From contig CM051007.1 of the NCBI GenBank assembly GCA_027704905.1, forward strand, positions 19,390,559-19,454,558: a DNA stretch of 64,000 bases, written 5' to 3'. The notes beneath the pieces were generated by a model, which searched no databases, was not told the origin of the DNA, and saw only the letters and a program-made list of their open reading frames with translations. Shown here piece by piece: positions 35,165 through 46,866 of this stretch. The DNA comes from Muraenolepis orangiensis (Eukaryota; Chordata; Actinopteri; Gadiformes; Muraenolepididae). A program made the position numbers and the translations under genes. How positions within the stretch are numbered: position 1 is the stretch's first letter; each line of letters begins with the position of its first letter.

Positions 35165-35222
35165 CACTGTAAGTCGCTTTGGATAAAAGCGTCTGCTGAC
35201 TGTATGTCATGTAATGTAACAT
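35165..35222 (+). repeat. SINE 3' tail fragment
   Basis: 'gtaagtcgctttggataaaa' followed by 'gcgtctgctgactg' is the standard teleost SINE tail. No tRNA-like head is visible upstream. Confidence 0.65.
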
Positions 35223-37003
35223 ACACAACAATGCTACACCAGGAACATCCTTACTTCTAAAATCCCTTGATTTTGGACATCAAGGGATTTAAGGGGGTTT
35301 AAAAGCTCTGCGGCGGCGGTGGCGAGGGAGAATCCACCCGTGCTGCAGTCCCCGGTGCCATCATCACTTTGATAGGGTGGAGTGCAGCGCTTGCTGCGTC
35401 CAAAGGGAATTCTTAAGGTTGCTCCCCCTCATACCTGCCATAATAAACTGTGCTGAGCCAGGGAGGCAATAGGATCAATAGAACAGAGGGGGAGATTCAA
35501 GTCAATTCAATATTTTCCGCCAGGTCAGCCAGAAGTGTTATACGGATCCCTGAGCTGAAGCTGAGCACAGGGAGTTCCTGGTTTGCATGTAGCAAGCAAG
35601 CGAGGTTCGACCGGAATTGTAAATGTGGACGTGGTGTGACCGAAACGGCCTCCTTTGAGACTGTACGTCTGTGATCAACTTGCCGTGGCCTGGAAGAGAT
35701 TCAGTGCGACGCCTTTGATTACCAACAGGGGGTCCGGGTGCTCTTGGGATTCTCCTTCCTCTTTTTCAAAGACTTGGAACAAATGACGTGCGTGCATGTG
35801 CGACGTGCGTGTAAATCGAACGCACTGAAGTGAAGTGCGTTCGCAATTGCGTGCATGTGCAGCCTGCACAAGCTGGACCCGCTCAATAAGGCCTGTCGTT
35901 CCTCCTTTGATGTGCATCACCATCACCTGCTCGTGGTTTCATTGGGGTGGTTATTAACGGTAGACTTGCAGCAAGCGCTGCATGCTTTTCTCCGCCACCG
36001 CATCTTCCCCCTCGCTGACTGATTTATTGACCCAGTGTGCGCAGGGGGGAACCACGGCTTCGATAAACGAAGCAGACCGCTGCCCTCTGTGGTTTCTGGA
36101 ACGGGGCGTGAGCCCGGCCACGGCGTCCTTTCTCCCTCCCATCAGCGTTTCCCTTTCTCCCCGGAGCCGCTGTTCATCCCTCGACCATCCGCTTTCTTCC
36201 TCGTTGTCTTCCTCATATACGGCCCTCGTAAAAAAGGTCAAAGGTCAAGTCTTAACCCAGTCTCCCAAGTCTTAACACAGTTAATACGTTTATGGATTTT
36301 GTCTTTCTTTGTTAATGTGATGGCTTGGTTTCCTAAGGCACTTTAGTCCTTAGGAAGGTACCTTAAGGTACAGTGGCACCCCAGGTACGTGGCTTAACTC
36401 AATATCGGTACTGTAGAAGCGGCGTTTCTTTTAAATAACCATAAATAAGTGAGCCCTGTGAAATGTGTGATCTTCACTGGGCGATGGTGGAAGCAATTTC
36501 AAATGTCCTCGGTGGATACTGATATTCAACCAAGAACGGCCACATCATTCTTCGATGTACTAGATTTTCTGTGAGATTTTCTACCCGACGTTACCTAACG
36601 TCAGCAGTCGAAGAAGAAACCAAATCCGTGTGTTGTGGGGACACAGCGTCCATTGCAAACCCATTGCTAACAAATACACAAATGGGGGCTTGTGGATTTC
36701 AAATAAATCACAGGTGCACAAAATAAAATCCTATTGTTCTCCCCCCACATCATCATCCTGTTGGCTGAAATATTTCCTGCACTTCCGAAAAAGTGAAGGA
36801 GCAGCAGCTGGACCAGGTGGCTTGAGTTAATGAAATGTGAATTGTTTTATGATGTCATTTGTTTAAGAGAGAGTAAGAGAGGACGTTTCCAACAGGGAGG
36901 ACCCATTACCTTTACCAAGACTTTCTTGGTACAAAGTTGTGAGGCCTACATTTATAAAGAGTCAGTGAACATAAACCCTCTCCCTCTCACACACACCGAC
37001 AAC

Positions 37004-37034
<31 letters not shown>

Positions 37035-37050
37035 TGACAAATCATCAGTG

Positions 37051-37083
<33 letters not shown>

Positions 37084-37427
37084 GCAGTTGAACATCATTA
37101 CCATGGCCGACTGTTTATCAATAGACTTGAGACTTAATAATTTAATCCTCAAGCCATTCATTTTAACCGTTTGTCAACAAATCACCTCACATCATGAGCT
37201 GGTCAAGCAACACATTCCCCTTCCGTCCGGGTGGGAGGTGAGCGTCACGGCGTGCGATCATCACAGCGACGTTTCAATCCATCACCTCGCTGTTTGCGAC
37301 CTCGTTTTTGAGCGCTAGCTAAACGCCAGACGGCTGCATGCGAATCGGTTTCCCGTCAAAGTGTTAGATGTGAAGGATAGATGCTGAGTCCAGTTCCCCG
37401 TACCTAAGTACGACAGCTATGGGGGGG

Positions 37428-37560
<133 letters not shown>

Positions 37561-38227
37561 GCTCTAATAATGTGCAGAAGAATGTCCTTCATTTAATTAA
37601 AATGAATGGAACGCCAGCGGTCACCTCTGACCTTTGACCTGTGTGCAGCCTTAGCGGGAGCTGCGCCCCAGAGTAGATATATCCCACAACTTGATTAATG
37701 ACACATATGAGGCCAAATTATATTCCCATAGATATTGAACCTGAAATATATATAATAATTCAAACAATATAATAACTTCTGATTAAACAGATGACCATTG
37801 AACAAATAAAGCTTCTCGTATGCTTCCAATGGGGTTTCTTTTATGAAACTTGAAGTGTAAATTCTCTCTGAAAGTATTTTCCAGATTACATCAGCAAGAG
37901 AGATAACTTTATCTAGCTTATGCAAAGTTGCTGCCCTCAAAGCCAAGTCGGCTCAAGGAGGAGAGTGGGTAATCCCACAATCCAAACAAACACAATCAAA
38001 TTGGTTATATCTTACCAGTTCTCCCCCAGGGAGCAAGCACATGGCATAACCATAGCACAGTGCTATAAATCAGTATGGCACGCCATGCCAACAACAAACC
38101 ACCTTTGGCTTGTCAACAAACTGATTGAGTGGAAGGTGAGTGGAAGGATGAGGAATGCCTCCCTGCTATGAGGAAGAAACCTCAGGAGCAACCATGCTCA
38201 CTAAGGTCTCCTATCCGGTCTTCAGGT

Positions 38228-38304
38228 AGACATTACATTACATTACATTACATTACATTACAGTCATTTAGCAGAAGCTTTTGTCCAAAGCGACTATAGT
38301 GTGT
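38228..38304 (-). repeat. SINE 3' tail with (TAATG)n, inverted
   Basis: On the minus strand: 'gtcgctttggacaaaagctt', 'ctgctaaatgactgtaatg', then repeated TAATG units (five copies on the + strand as ATTAC). Confidence 0.7.
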
Positions 38305-40105
38305 TCACCAAAAACATCCATTGGTAAAGTCAGGCTGGCCTTCCACCCATTTGTTGTCATCAAGAAGATCTTTATCACCAAAGATCCAAACAAAAGCACC
38401 ATCTTTCACAAACGCATTCCAATAGAGGAGGAAAAGGCAATGAGCTTCAACGTTTCTCTTGATGTAGCATAGAAGGAAATGTCAAATGTTGTATCTGGAA
38501 AACATAAATTCTTGAAAATGAATTGAACTGCTGTTAACGTTTAGTTATCTAGCCAGCCAGACCCGCATGTCACTGTAGCGAGTATGCAGCAAACACGTGA
38601 TATCATGATGGACGTTCTCGGTCCTTGCCACCAAGGCCAAGACTGAAACCCCCACATCCTAAAATCCAAAACATCAGAGAGATTCAGTGCAGGGCACCGC
38701 TCCATCAGCAGCAGCACTTTGGGATTCATTTAAGTGCCGTACCTCTGCATCAGTGAAGCATTCTGCCTTTCGCAAATCAACACGGACCATTCCAAAACCG
38801 AAGATGGTCCATCCATCAACCGCCGGTGCGTGGAACCCCTCTCTAGTCTACAGGAGAACGATATTTAGAAACCTTTCGTCTGAAATGCTGTGCTCTTGAT
38901 ATACATAAAGGACATTGGAAAATGGCTCCTTCACTCCTTTAATCCATAGAAAATGTGGACCCAGGATTGCACGTGGTACCTACCATCATATTGGCAGCTC
39001 AATAACTTTACTGTCACAAGGGGAAGGCCAGTTATGGCCAAATATGATCATACGATTGATGAATGAATCAAACAGAGAGAACATAGAGGGGTCCGGTTCA
39101 ACTCCTTCCCTGCTCTTACGGTCTTAAGGTTAATTTCCCATAAGTCCTATTACAATCACTAGTTTACTGTCTTTTCATCGCTTTCAATCTGCTTTCACCC
39201 CAGGGGAAAAAAAACCTTCATTGGATTTCACACAAACGCCCATGTCAAACCATTAAGACATGCGTGCCATTCACACAGTGAACAACTGTGGCCTGCAGGT
39301 CTCCAGCAAACACAGCTTGTGTAGCATCACCTGGTGTAGAGCTCAACCGATAGAGCTCTGTTGATGCTCCGCAAACGAAGATACAAAACAGCCCTCAAAC
39401 AGCCCTCAAACAGCCCTCAAACAGCCATCAGCAGCCTTTCAATGTCTCAGCATCCTCCTTCACAGCTGATGAGATGAGATTGCCATATGTGAGGGGCTGG
39501 GGTTCCTCCGGCCGCACATGTTTCACTTATTGTTGTTATTTATTGGAACATACATACAATACGTAATGCACATACACAATCCAGTTCAGATAATGACAAA
39601 TGACAAAACATAGCTTTGGTTTCATACAACATACATGTGTCTTCATTTGAGTATACCTCTGCTGAGGCCGGTGTCACACAGTCACACCTGGTTTTAAAGA
39701 CAGGTGTGGCTGATTGATTAATAGGGACTGATTGGTCGAGTCCATTTATTTTTCTTATAGGAAGGGTAATGGAAAGACTTGTTTGTTTGTGTTCCTCCCC
39801 TCATGTGTCCTTTGGTTTAGCCCATTCAGTATGTATAAGATGTGTCAGATGTGGGTACTTTAATTGCCTCAACCATAGTACCATCCTCTGATGCAAAGCA
39901 AGTCTCCCAAAGATACCAACAGACAGGATGGATGGATTGTGGATTCCTGGATGGATTTAGCTTTGCTCCCAATGCTCTGAAACTTTGCAGCAGTTTTAGA
40001 AACGATGCTATGCATGCAGCTTGATGGCCGGGGGGAGCTGTGAGCGATGTGGGGAGGCAACGTCTCAGATCTAATGAAGCAAGAACAATGTGATGCGGGG
40101 CTACA
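38305..40105. other. Intergenic, nothing recognised
   Basis: Unique sequence. A 'acagccctcaa' triplication lies at 39,390-39,424. Several A/T-rich open frames under 70 codons have no known domain. Confidence 0.6.
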
Positions 40106-40107
40106 CA

Positions 40108-40251
40108 TAGAGTGTGAGTGTGTGTGTGTATGCATGTGTGTGTGTCTGTGTGCACACTTGTGTGTGTGTGTGTGTGTGTGTGTCTGTGTGTGTGTCTGTG
40201 CGTGTGTGTCTAAGCATGTGTGTGTGTGTGTGCGTGTGCGTGTGCATGTGC

Positions 40252-40306
<55 letters not shown>

Positions 40307-40363
40307 CGTGCGCGCGTGTGTGTGTCTAAGCGTGTGTGTGTGTGTGTCTAAGCGTGTGTGTAG
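40108..40363. repeat. Compound GT/GCGT microsatellite
   Basis: About 255 bp of GT with CT, AC and GC interruptions, including two copies of 'tgtctaagcgtgtgtgtg'. Confidence 0.95.
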
Positions 40364-40564
40364 GGCAATCTCCTATCGCTGCCCTCCATTTCCTTTTCTT
40401 TCGGGTGAGATTGCCTGCCTTTTGAAAATGTTTGCAGCAATACACTCGAAACTCAGCAGGTGTTGGCTAGTAGTGATAAGCCCTGCAGGAACGGACTGGT
40501 GACCGCTTGCATCCTTGTAACTTGTGAGCCAACCTTGCTCACAAGTTCTCAGTCCCTCCAGCTG

Positions 40565-40905
40565 CTATAGATACAAAATACAAGATACACGATTTGTATC
40601 TGCCATTTGCAACAACAACATGGAATGCTTATTCCCGCCCGCAGTATGAATTTCTAAAACAATACTATAAAAATACTATATATATATATATATATATATA
40701 TGTGTTGAATTGTGCAAAAATATTTAAAAGCATTTTAAAGTGTTAGTTGTGCAGCAGCATCATGAATACAGTGCAGTACAGTGCAGTAACTGTAAAGAGT
40801 CCAGAAGGTCCATCAAAGTATGACAGTGTAATGTTAATGACAATGTTATGATGGTGGCAGCACTAGCAGCACATCCTAGCAGTTCAGTAGGCGCACCGCC
40901 TGTGG
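40565..40905 (-). repeat. LINE 3'-end fragment
   Basis: Inverse of 56,930-57,340 without any LTR insertion. It includes an internal TA run (40,679-40,701) and the shared 'gcagcagcatcatgaatac' motif. It serves as the empty-site comparison for the 30.7-kb copy. Confidence 0.7.
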
Positions 40906-41761
40906 AAAGTACCATCATTCAAGATGCCATTGACACCTCACTCATCCTCTTTGTCCGTTGTCTGTGATTGCTGCTGTCAGGATGCCAGCGGGGGGGGGTT
41001 GTGGGTTGAGTAGACGTTTCCTGTGTCAAACATTACATGATTTGGGCCAATTCCTCAATACAGTGGTTGGTGAAAGAGCTGATGAAAGAGCAAAAATGGC
41101 CGAATGACTCAGGTCAGGAGTGGCTGTGTATGTATGAGGTTATTTTCGTGTTGTACTTGTCTTATCTGCGCTAAAAGCTGTTCATCGCCAGTCCTGGGCT
41201 CATTCAACCGTATAGGCTTTGCGTTTGGCTTATTTATCGCCTGGGCAAACGATATCAACATGAGAAAATCTTTTTCCGTTTGATGGGAAAACTGAAGGGA
41301 ATAAGTGTATGTGCATGTGTGTGTGTGCATGTGCCTGTGTGTGTGTCAAGTTATCTATTCACTGCAGCTTCCCCACTTGAAAGGGACTCAACTGGATTTC
41401 ACTCAAGAATGACCATATTTTTCTCTTCTTTTATTTCCATCAGAGTATTTCCATTCATTTTAAGGCCAATTAGAGTGCGGGTGAAAAGCCGGCTGCCTTC
41501 CGGGTGTTATAGATGTTTTCAGATCTGCAGTTTGTCCGTTTAACAAGTTATTTTCTCCGCAGAGTTTGTGTTCCGCGGTGTTCTGCCTGCTTTTCAACGC
41601 GCTGGGCATCGCGTTGATGGGGCTGATTAGAAATTGGATGCAGCCATGATGTTTTCCACAGTAGTCCACATTTATTTATGAAATTATAATTCGGCCTCTA
41701 CGTCACAATCTTTTGTCTATAATTATTCCAGCTATGATCAAATAATTCTGGTTTGACTTGA

Positions 41762-41855
<94 letters not shown>

Positions 41856-42030
41856 CTGTGCGTGTGTGCCTGTGTGCCTGTGTGTGTGTGTGTGCATGTG
41901 CCTGTGCCTGTGTGTGTGCCTGTGTGTCTGTGTGTGTGTGCATGTGCCTGTGTGTGTGTGTGCCTGTGCCTGTGCGTGTGTGTGTGCCTGTGTGTCTGTG
42001 TGTGTGTGCATGTGCCTGTGTGTGTGTGTG

Positions 42031-42069
<39 letters not shown>

Positions 42070-43399
42070 ACTTGCACGTGCGTGCACGCTCAATTCATCA
42101 TTTCTTGCACTGATGCTTGTTGGCCATAATTGCACGTCTGCCTGGGCTGCAAATCACAGGTATTTCCCGAGAAGAGCGCAGTTTACCCTCTCGGTTCCCA
42201 GGCCTCCGTCTGGCTCCACTTCTGGTCGGATTGTGCTCCGACCAGCAGCAAGTCACCGATCCAACCAAATGGAATATTTTCAGGGAGAACGTAATCAGTC
42301 TTTTTCTTTTTTCATTCCACCACGTCACTGCTGAAACTGTGTGTGTGTGTGTGTGTGCGTGTGTGTAAACGTGTAACATATAGTATATAGGTGAGCCTAG
42401 CTTATGTTTTGTATATAGCGTACACTTGGGCCTACTTTGTATTGTGATCTAGATATGATTTGACATTGCGGATATTGAACATTAAGGACATAATTCCAAG
42501 ACCATATGTCAAGAGTGTGTCTGATAATCAATTCCCTTTTATATAATGTATCTAATGTAAAACAGCTTTACATTTAACTTTGAATATTAAATCCTATTTA
42601 ATCCTAAGTACTGATGTATAAACAGAAAATAATTATTTGCTAGCAAACAAGGTGGGAATGTGTTGTGTGAAAGGTAAAAGTGTAAGAGTGTCAAATTAAC
42701 TGCAAAGCTCAAACAGTGCTAGTGACTTCAAAAAATGATATATATTTAAATATTGATGTGGGCTTTCCGATTTCCCATTAGTCCGGCAGTTGGCCAGCAA
42801 CAGTGTGTCAATAATGGGTCAATGGTCGACAGCAACATTGAGAAAAGATGAAGCACATATTGGCAGAATGGTGTAATTGACCACTTTTGGAATTCGGCGA
42901 TCGGCAAAATTTACGAATTGGCTTTGGAAAATCATTTAGCTGTGATTCGTTTTTAGCGTTGCGTTACATGCATTAATACATTATCTAATGGCTGTGTCAT
43001 TCATTTGAATGTGACTATGAGCAAGGGTTTGAGAATCCACTCTCCCATCTTGTTACTGGGATTCCATACGGTGATGTGCAATGTCATCGGTTTTTGCTAT
43101 GTGTGCATGCATGCAACAGGAATTTTCTGGGGGGGGGGGGGGGGGGGTGGTAGACCAAAAACAAATCTAATAAAAATCTAATGGATGTTTAGATCTCTAC
43201 CAAAACACTGTCTTTATCGTTGTCAGTAAACAACAATGATATTGCAGGCAGTTACAATAGGGGACAGGAGCCCTTGGCTGCTGAGGTGGGCTGAAGTGTG
43301 AAAGGATGAATCATGGATGGATAAGCCCAGGTGGACTTGGGACAGAAATATACATGTCTAGACGTATAGATTCATTTGTCTAGTATATACATTTACATC
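40906..43399. other. Intergenic stretch
   Basis: No gene recognised. A large GT minisatellite occupies 41,765-42,067, and a 19-nt G run lies at 43,129-43,147. Confidence 0.7.
41765..42067. repeat. GT-rich microsatellite / minisatellite
   Basis: About 90 bp of pure TG are followed by GT blocks interrupted by 'gcctgtg' and 'gcatgtgcctgtg', with a longer ~60-bp period. Confidence 0.95.
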
Positions 43400-43448
43400 A
43401 TCTGGGAGCTCACTGTTACCGTCAGGCAGGCGATACCGCAGTATCAAG
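43400..43448 (+). repeat. LINE fragment, part left of the Ty3 insertion
   Basis: 'ctcactgttaccgtcaggca' and 'ggcgataccgcagtatcaag' resemble the end of the L2-clade reverse transcriptase ORF (coding ...RYRSIK...). It continues at 48,326 once the retrotransposon and one target-site copy are removed. Confidence 0.6.
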
Positions 43449-43774
43449 TGTTAGACCCCAACGAGACCGAGGAACCAAATGTGCCAAAGAACCCAGAAGT
43501 AGCGAGACACGGACACTCAAAGCAAAGGAAAAAATGTCTTTACTGTAATCTCCAACATCAAAAACATAAACTAGGCAGGGTTGGACAGGATACTTGGCGA
43601 GGTAGGAGCTGGAACACGCAGTCTCTCGTGACAGTGGTTCACAATAACCAAGCGCCCGACGTCGGTCCTCGGCAGCCTAAAGAAGGGTAGATCCCAGGTG
43701 TTAATTAGTCTCAGTAGGCCTGATTATGATGGGCAACACCTGGGATCGATTAGAGCGTGGGGGGAGGCACAACA
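43449..43774 (-). repeat. 3' LTR of the Ty3 element
   Basis: 326 bp, starting TGTTAGACCCC on the + strand and ending GGCACAACA. No difference from the other LTR was found by eye. The pol stop codon lies inside it. Confidence 0.96.
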
Positions 43775-46700
43775 GTATCCCCCCCCTGAGGGGAGGCACC
43801 GGACGACCGCCCCAGAGCCCCCGGGTTCTCCCGATAGAAGTCGTCCAGCAGGGAGGGGTCCACGAGATAGGAAGGGGGCACCCAGCTCCGGTCCTCCGGA
43901 CCGAAGCCCTCCCAATCCACAAGGTACTGGAAACCCCGCCCCCGGCGGCGGACGGCGAGGAGCTTACGGACCGACCATACCGGATCTCCATCCGCCAGGA
44001 CCCGGGGAAGCGGAGGAGCTGTAACAGGGGGAGACAAGGGACTGGAGGCCACGGGTTTCAGCTGAGAAACATGAAACACGGGGTGAACCCGGAGAGACGG
44101 AGGGAGAACCAAACGCACCGCAGAGGGGTTAATGATTCGATCCACGGTGTAGGGACCAACATAACGGGGATTCAACTTACGAGTCGATGTCTGGGAGGTC
44201 TGGAGGGGCAGGTACTTGGCCCAGGAGTTGGGGTTACTCGAGGTGACGCAACGGAGAGCCGCCTCGACGGCCTGGTTGGCGCGCTCCGCCTGCCCATTGG
44301 ACTGGGGGTGGTACCCAGAGGATAGGCTGGCCGTGGCCCCAATTCCCTTGCAGAAGGCCTGCCACACCTTGGAGATGAACTGGGGACCGCGGTCGGACAC
44401 AATGTCAGAGGGGATTCCATGTAGGCGGACCACATGGAGGGTCAGGAGGTCCGCTGTTTCGGCCGCCGAGGGAAGCCCTGGGAGGGAAACAAAATGAACC
44501 GCCTTGGAGAAGCGATCGACCACGGTCAGGATGGTGTCACAGCCTTGGGAAACAGGAAGCCCCGTAATAAAGTCCATGGCAATGTGGGACCATGGGCGAC
44601 TGGGAACGGGGAGGGGGTGCAGGAGACCTGCTGGAGGGCGATGCGAAGCCTTGCTCCGGGCGCAGGTGGTGCAGGCGGCTACAAACCCCCTGACATCCCT
44701 CCTGAGAGTGGTCCACCAGAACCTCCGGCTGATGAACTCCGCCGTCCGCCGCTCCCCGGGGTGACAAGCAAAGTGGCTGGAGTGGCCCCACTCCAACACC
44801 TGCGGGCGGACAGCAAGAGGCACAAACAACCGGTTACAGGGACCGTTACCTGGGTCTGGCTCGGCCCGCTGGGCCTGTCTCACCAGCGGCTCGATGGCCC
44901 AGGTGACTACACCCACCACCCGGGCTGAGGAAAGGATGGTGTCGGGGTTCTCCTTGACGGCAGGACCCTCCCCCGGGGACTGACGGGAGAGGGCGTCAGC
45001 TCTGACGTTCTTGGAGCCCGGACGGTAGGTGAGGGTGAAATTGAACCGGCTGAAGAAAAGGGCCCAGCGGGCCTGCCTGGAGTTGAGCCTCTTCGCCGTC
45101 CTCATGTAGGCCAGGTTCTTGTGATCCGACCACACAATGAACGGTAGCTCAGCTCCCTCCAACCAGTGTCTCCACTCCTCCAGGGCGGCGTGAACCGCCA
45201 ACAGTTCCTTGTTGCCCACATCATAGTTCCTCTCAGCGGGTTCGAAACGCCGAGAGTAATAGGCACATGGGTGGACCCTGTGGTCCTCCTCTGACCGCTG
45301 TGAGAGAACGGCTCCGATGCCTGTGTCAGACGCATCTACTTCGACGACGTACTGCCTCGCCGGGTCGGGGTGGACGAGAACCGGGGCTGTGGTGAATAAG
45401 CTCTTGAGTCGGCGGAAAGCCGATTCCGCCTCAGGTGTCCACACGAATGGTCGAGAGGAGGAGGTGAGGGCGTTGAGGGGGGCAGCCACCTGGCTGAACC
45501 CCTTGATGAACCGCCGCACAAAGCCTGCAAAACCCAGGAAGCGCCTGAGCTGCGTGCGGTCAGTAGGGCGTGGCCATTCCTCCACCGCCTTGATCTTGGC
45601 GGGGTCTGCACGCATCTGTCCATCCTCCACCACGTTGCCGAGATACGTCACCGAGTTGGTGTGGAAGACGCACTTCTCAGCCTTCACATAGAGCCTGTTC
45701 TCCAACAGCCGTTGTAGCACCAGGCGGACGTGCTGGTGGTGTTCCTCCATGGACCTAGAGAAGATCAGGATGTCGTCCAGGTACACCACCACAAAGATGT
45801 CTAGCATGTCCCTCAGCACGTCATTCACCAGGCCTTGGAAAACTCCGGGGGCATTGGACAGACCGAACGGCATGACGCGGTACTCATAGTGGCCGAGATG
45901 GGTGTTGAAGGCCGTCTTCCACTCGTCACCCTCCCTGATCCTGACCAAGTGGTATGCGTTACGAAGGTCCAACTTGGTGAACACCCGGGCGTGCGTGAGT
46001 GGCTCGAAAGTGGAACTAAGAAGTGGCAGGGGGTACCTATTCTTCACCGTGATGTCGTTCAGTGCCCGATAGTCTATACAGGGCCTCAGGCCACCGTCCT
46101 TCTTAGCCACGAAGAAGAAGCCCGCTGCGAGGGGCGAAGACGACGGCCTTATAAGGCCTGAGGCTAGGGACTCAGCGATATAGTTGCGCATCGCCTCCCT
46201 CTCCGGCTGGGAGATGTTGTAGAGCCGCCTCTTAGGAAGGGCGGCCCCAGGAAGGAGGTCGATGGGACAATCATAAGGCCGGTGAGGGGGGAGTGAGAGG
46301 GCTCTGTCCTTACTAAACGCCAGAGAGAGGTCGTGATAAATGTGAGGCACCCCAGTGATATCTGGTGGAGAGGACACAGGCCTGGAACCGCTGGACGGAG
46401 ACAAGGCGGAACGCAAACAGGTAGCGTGACAAGCTGTACTCCAGCCCAAAACCCGCCCAGATGCCCAGGAGATGTGAGGGTCGTGCCTCTCCAGCCAGGG
46501 TCTACCCAACACTAGAGGCGCCGTGGGGGCGTGCAAAACAAAAAAACGAATGGACTCAGAGTGATTTCCCGAAAGAGTGAGTGTGAGAAGGTCAGTAGCG
46601 TGCGTAATAGTACCCAAAGAATGCCCATCTATGGCCCGAGGAGAGAGGGTGCGATCTAAAGCCACCAAAGGGACACCCGCCTGTCGGGCTAGAGTTACAT

Positions 46701-46866
46701 CCAGTAGACACTCGTCGGCACCCGAGTCAATGAGGGCGCCAACCGACAAGGTCTCCGTACCCCAGGCTAAGGTGGCCGGAAAAAGACGATTTAACGTACT
46801 AAGGGGCGGGGAAAGGGATGTCTTGCTCACCCGTATGCCCCTTACTGGCGAGCTTGGTCGTTTGGG
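43750..46866 (-). CDS. Ty3 pol polyprotein (protease-RT-RNase H-integrase-chromodomain), integrase internally deleted
   Basis: Reached from gag by -1 frameshifting; positions below count from the upstream open-frame Met at 46,917. Protease DSGA is at 64-67, RT YLDD at 379-382, and RNase H acidic residues at D528, E572, D598 and D641. The integrase zinc finger is H715, H719, C749, C752 and the catalytic triad D782, D842, E878. The GPY motif is at 921-923 and the chromodomain spans about 976-1,030 (DPVWSVRKLLA...YLVDWEGFGPEDRSW). Only 43 residues separate catalytic Glu from GPY, where relatives have well over 100. The join lies near residues 899-903 (44,205-44,217) and removes the end of the catalytic core. 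The frame is otherwise intact, and its last eight codons lie in the 3' LTR. Confidence 0.94.
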   Translation of the reverse strand, partial: PKRPSSPVRGIRVSKTSLSPPLSTLNRLFPATLAWGTETLSVGALIDSGADECLLDVTLARQAGVPLVALDRTLSPRAIDGHSLGTITHATDLLTLTLSGNHSESIRFFVLHAPTAPLVLGRPWLERHDPHISWASGRVLGWSTACHATCLRSALSPSSGSRPVSSPPDITGVPHIYHDLSLAFSKDRALSLPPHRPYDCPIDLLPGAALPKRRLYNISQPEREAMRNYIAESLASGLIRPSSSPLAAGFFFVAKKDGGLRPCIDYRALNDITVKNRYPLPLLSSTFEPLTHARVFTKLDLRNAYHLVRIREGDEWKTAFNTHLGHYEYRVMPFGLSNAPGVFQGLVNDVLRDMLDIFVVVYLDDILIFSRSMEEHHQHVRLVLQRLLENRLYVKAEKCVFHTNSVTYLGNVVEDGQMRADPAKIKAVEEWPRPTDRTQLRRFLGFAGFVRRFIKGFSQVAAPLNALTSSSRPFVWTPEAESAFRRLKSLFTTAPVLVHPDPARQYVVEVDASDTGIGAVLSQRSEEDHRVHPCAYYSRRFEPAERNYDVGNKELLAVHAALEEWRHWLEGAELPFIVWSDHKNLAYMRTAKRLNSRQARWALFFSRFNFTLTYRPGSKNVRADALSRQSPGEGPAVKENPDTILSSARVVGVVTWAIEPLVRQAQRAEPDPGNGPCNRLFVPLAVRPQVLEWGHSSHFACHPGERRTAEFISRRFWWTTLRRDVRGFVAACTTCARSKASHRPPAGLLHPLPVPSRPWSHIAMDFITGLPVSQGCDTILTVVDRFSKAVHFVSLPGLPSAAETADLLTLHVVRLHGIPSDIVSDRGPQFISKVWQAFCKGIGATASLSSGYHPQSNGQAERANQAVEAALRCVTSSNPNSWAKYLPLQTSQTSTRKLNPRYVGPYTVDRIINPSAVRLVLPPSLRVHPVFHVSQLKPVASSPLSPPVTAPPLPRVLADGDPVWSVRKLLAVRRRGRGFQYLVDWEGFGPEDRSWVPPSYLVDPSLLDDFYRENPGALGRSSGASPQGGDTVVPPPTL
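43775..43788 (-). other. Polypurine tract of the Ty3 element
   Basis: On the minus strand AGGGGGGGGATAC directly abuts the 3' LTR start (TGTTGTGCC). It would prime plus-strand DNA synthesis. It is also translated as part of the pol C-terminus (GGDT). Confidence 0.7.

Noticed and set aside
38541..39127. Short open frames at 38.5-39.1 kb as a decayed gene
   Set aside because: The translated fragments could not be linked to any protein family and there are no matching splice sites.
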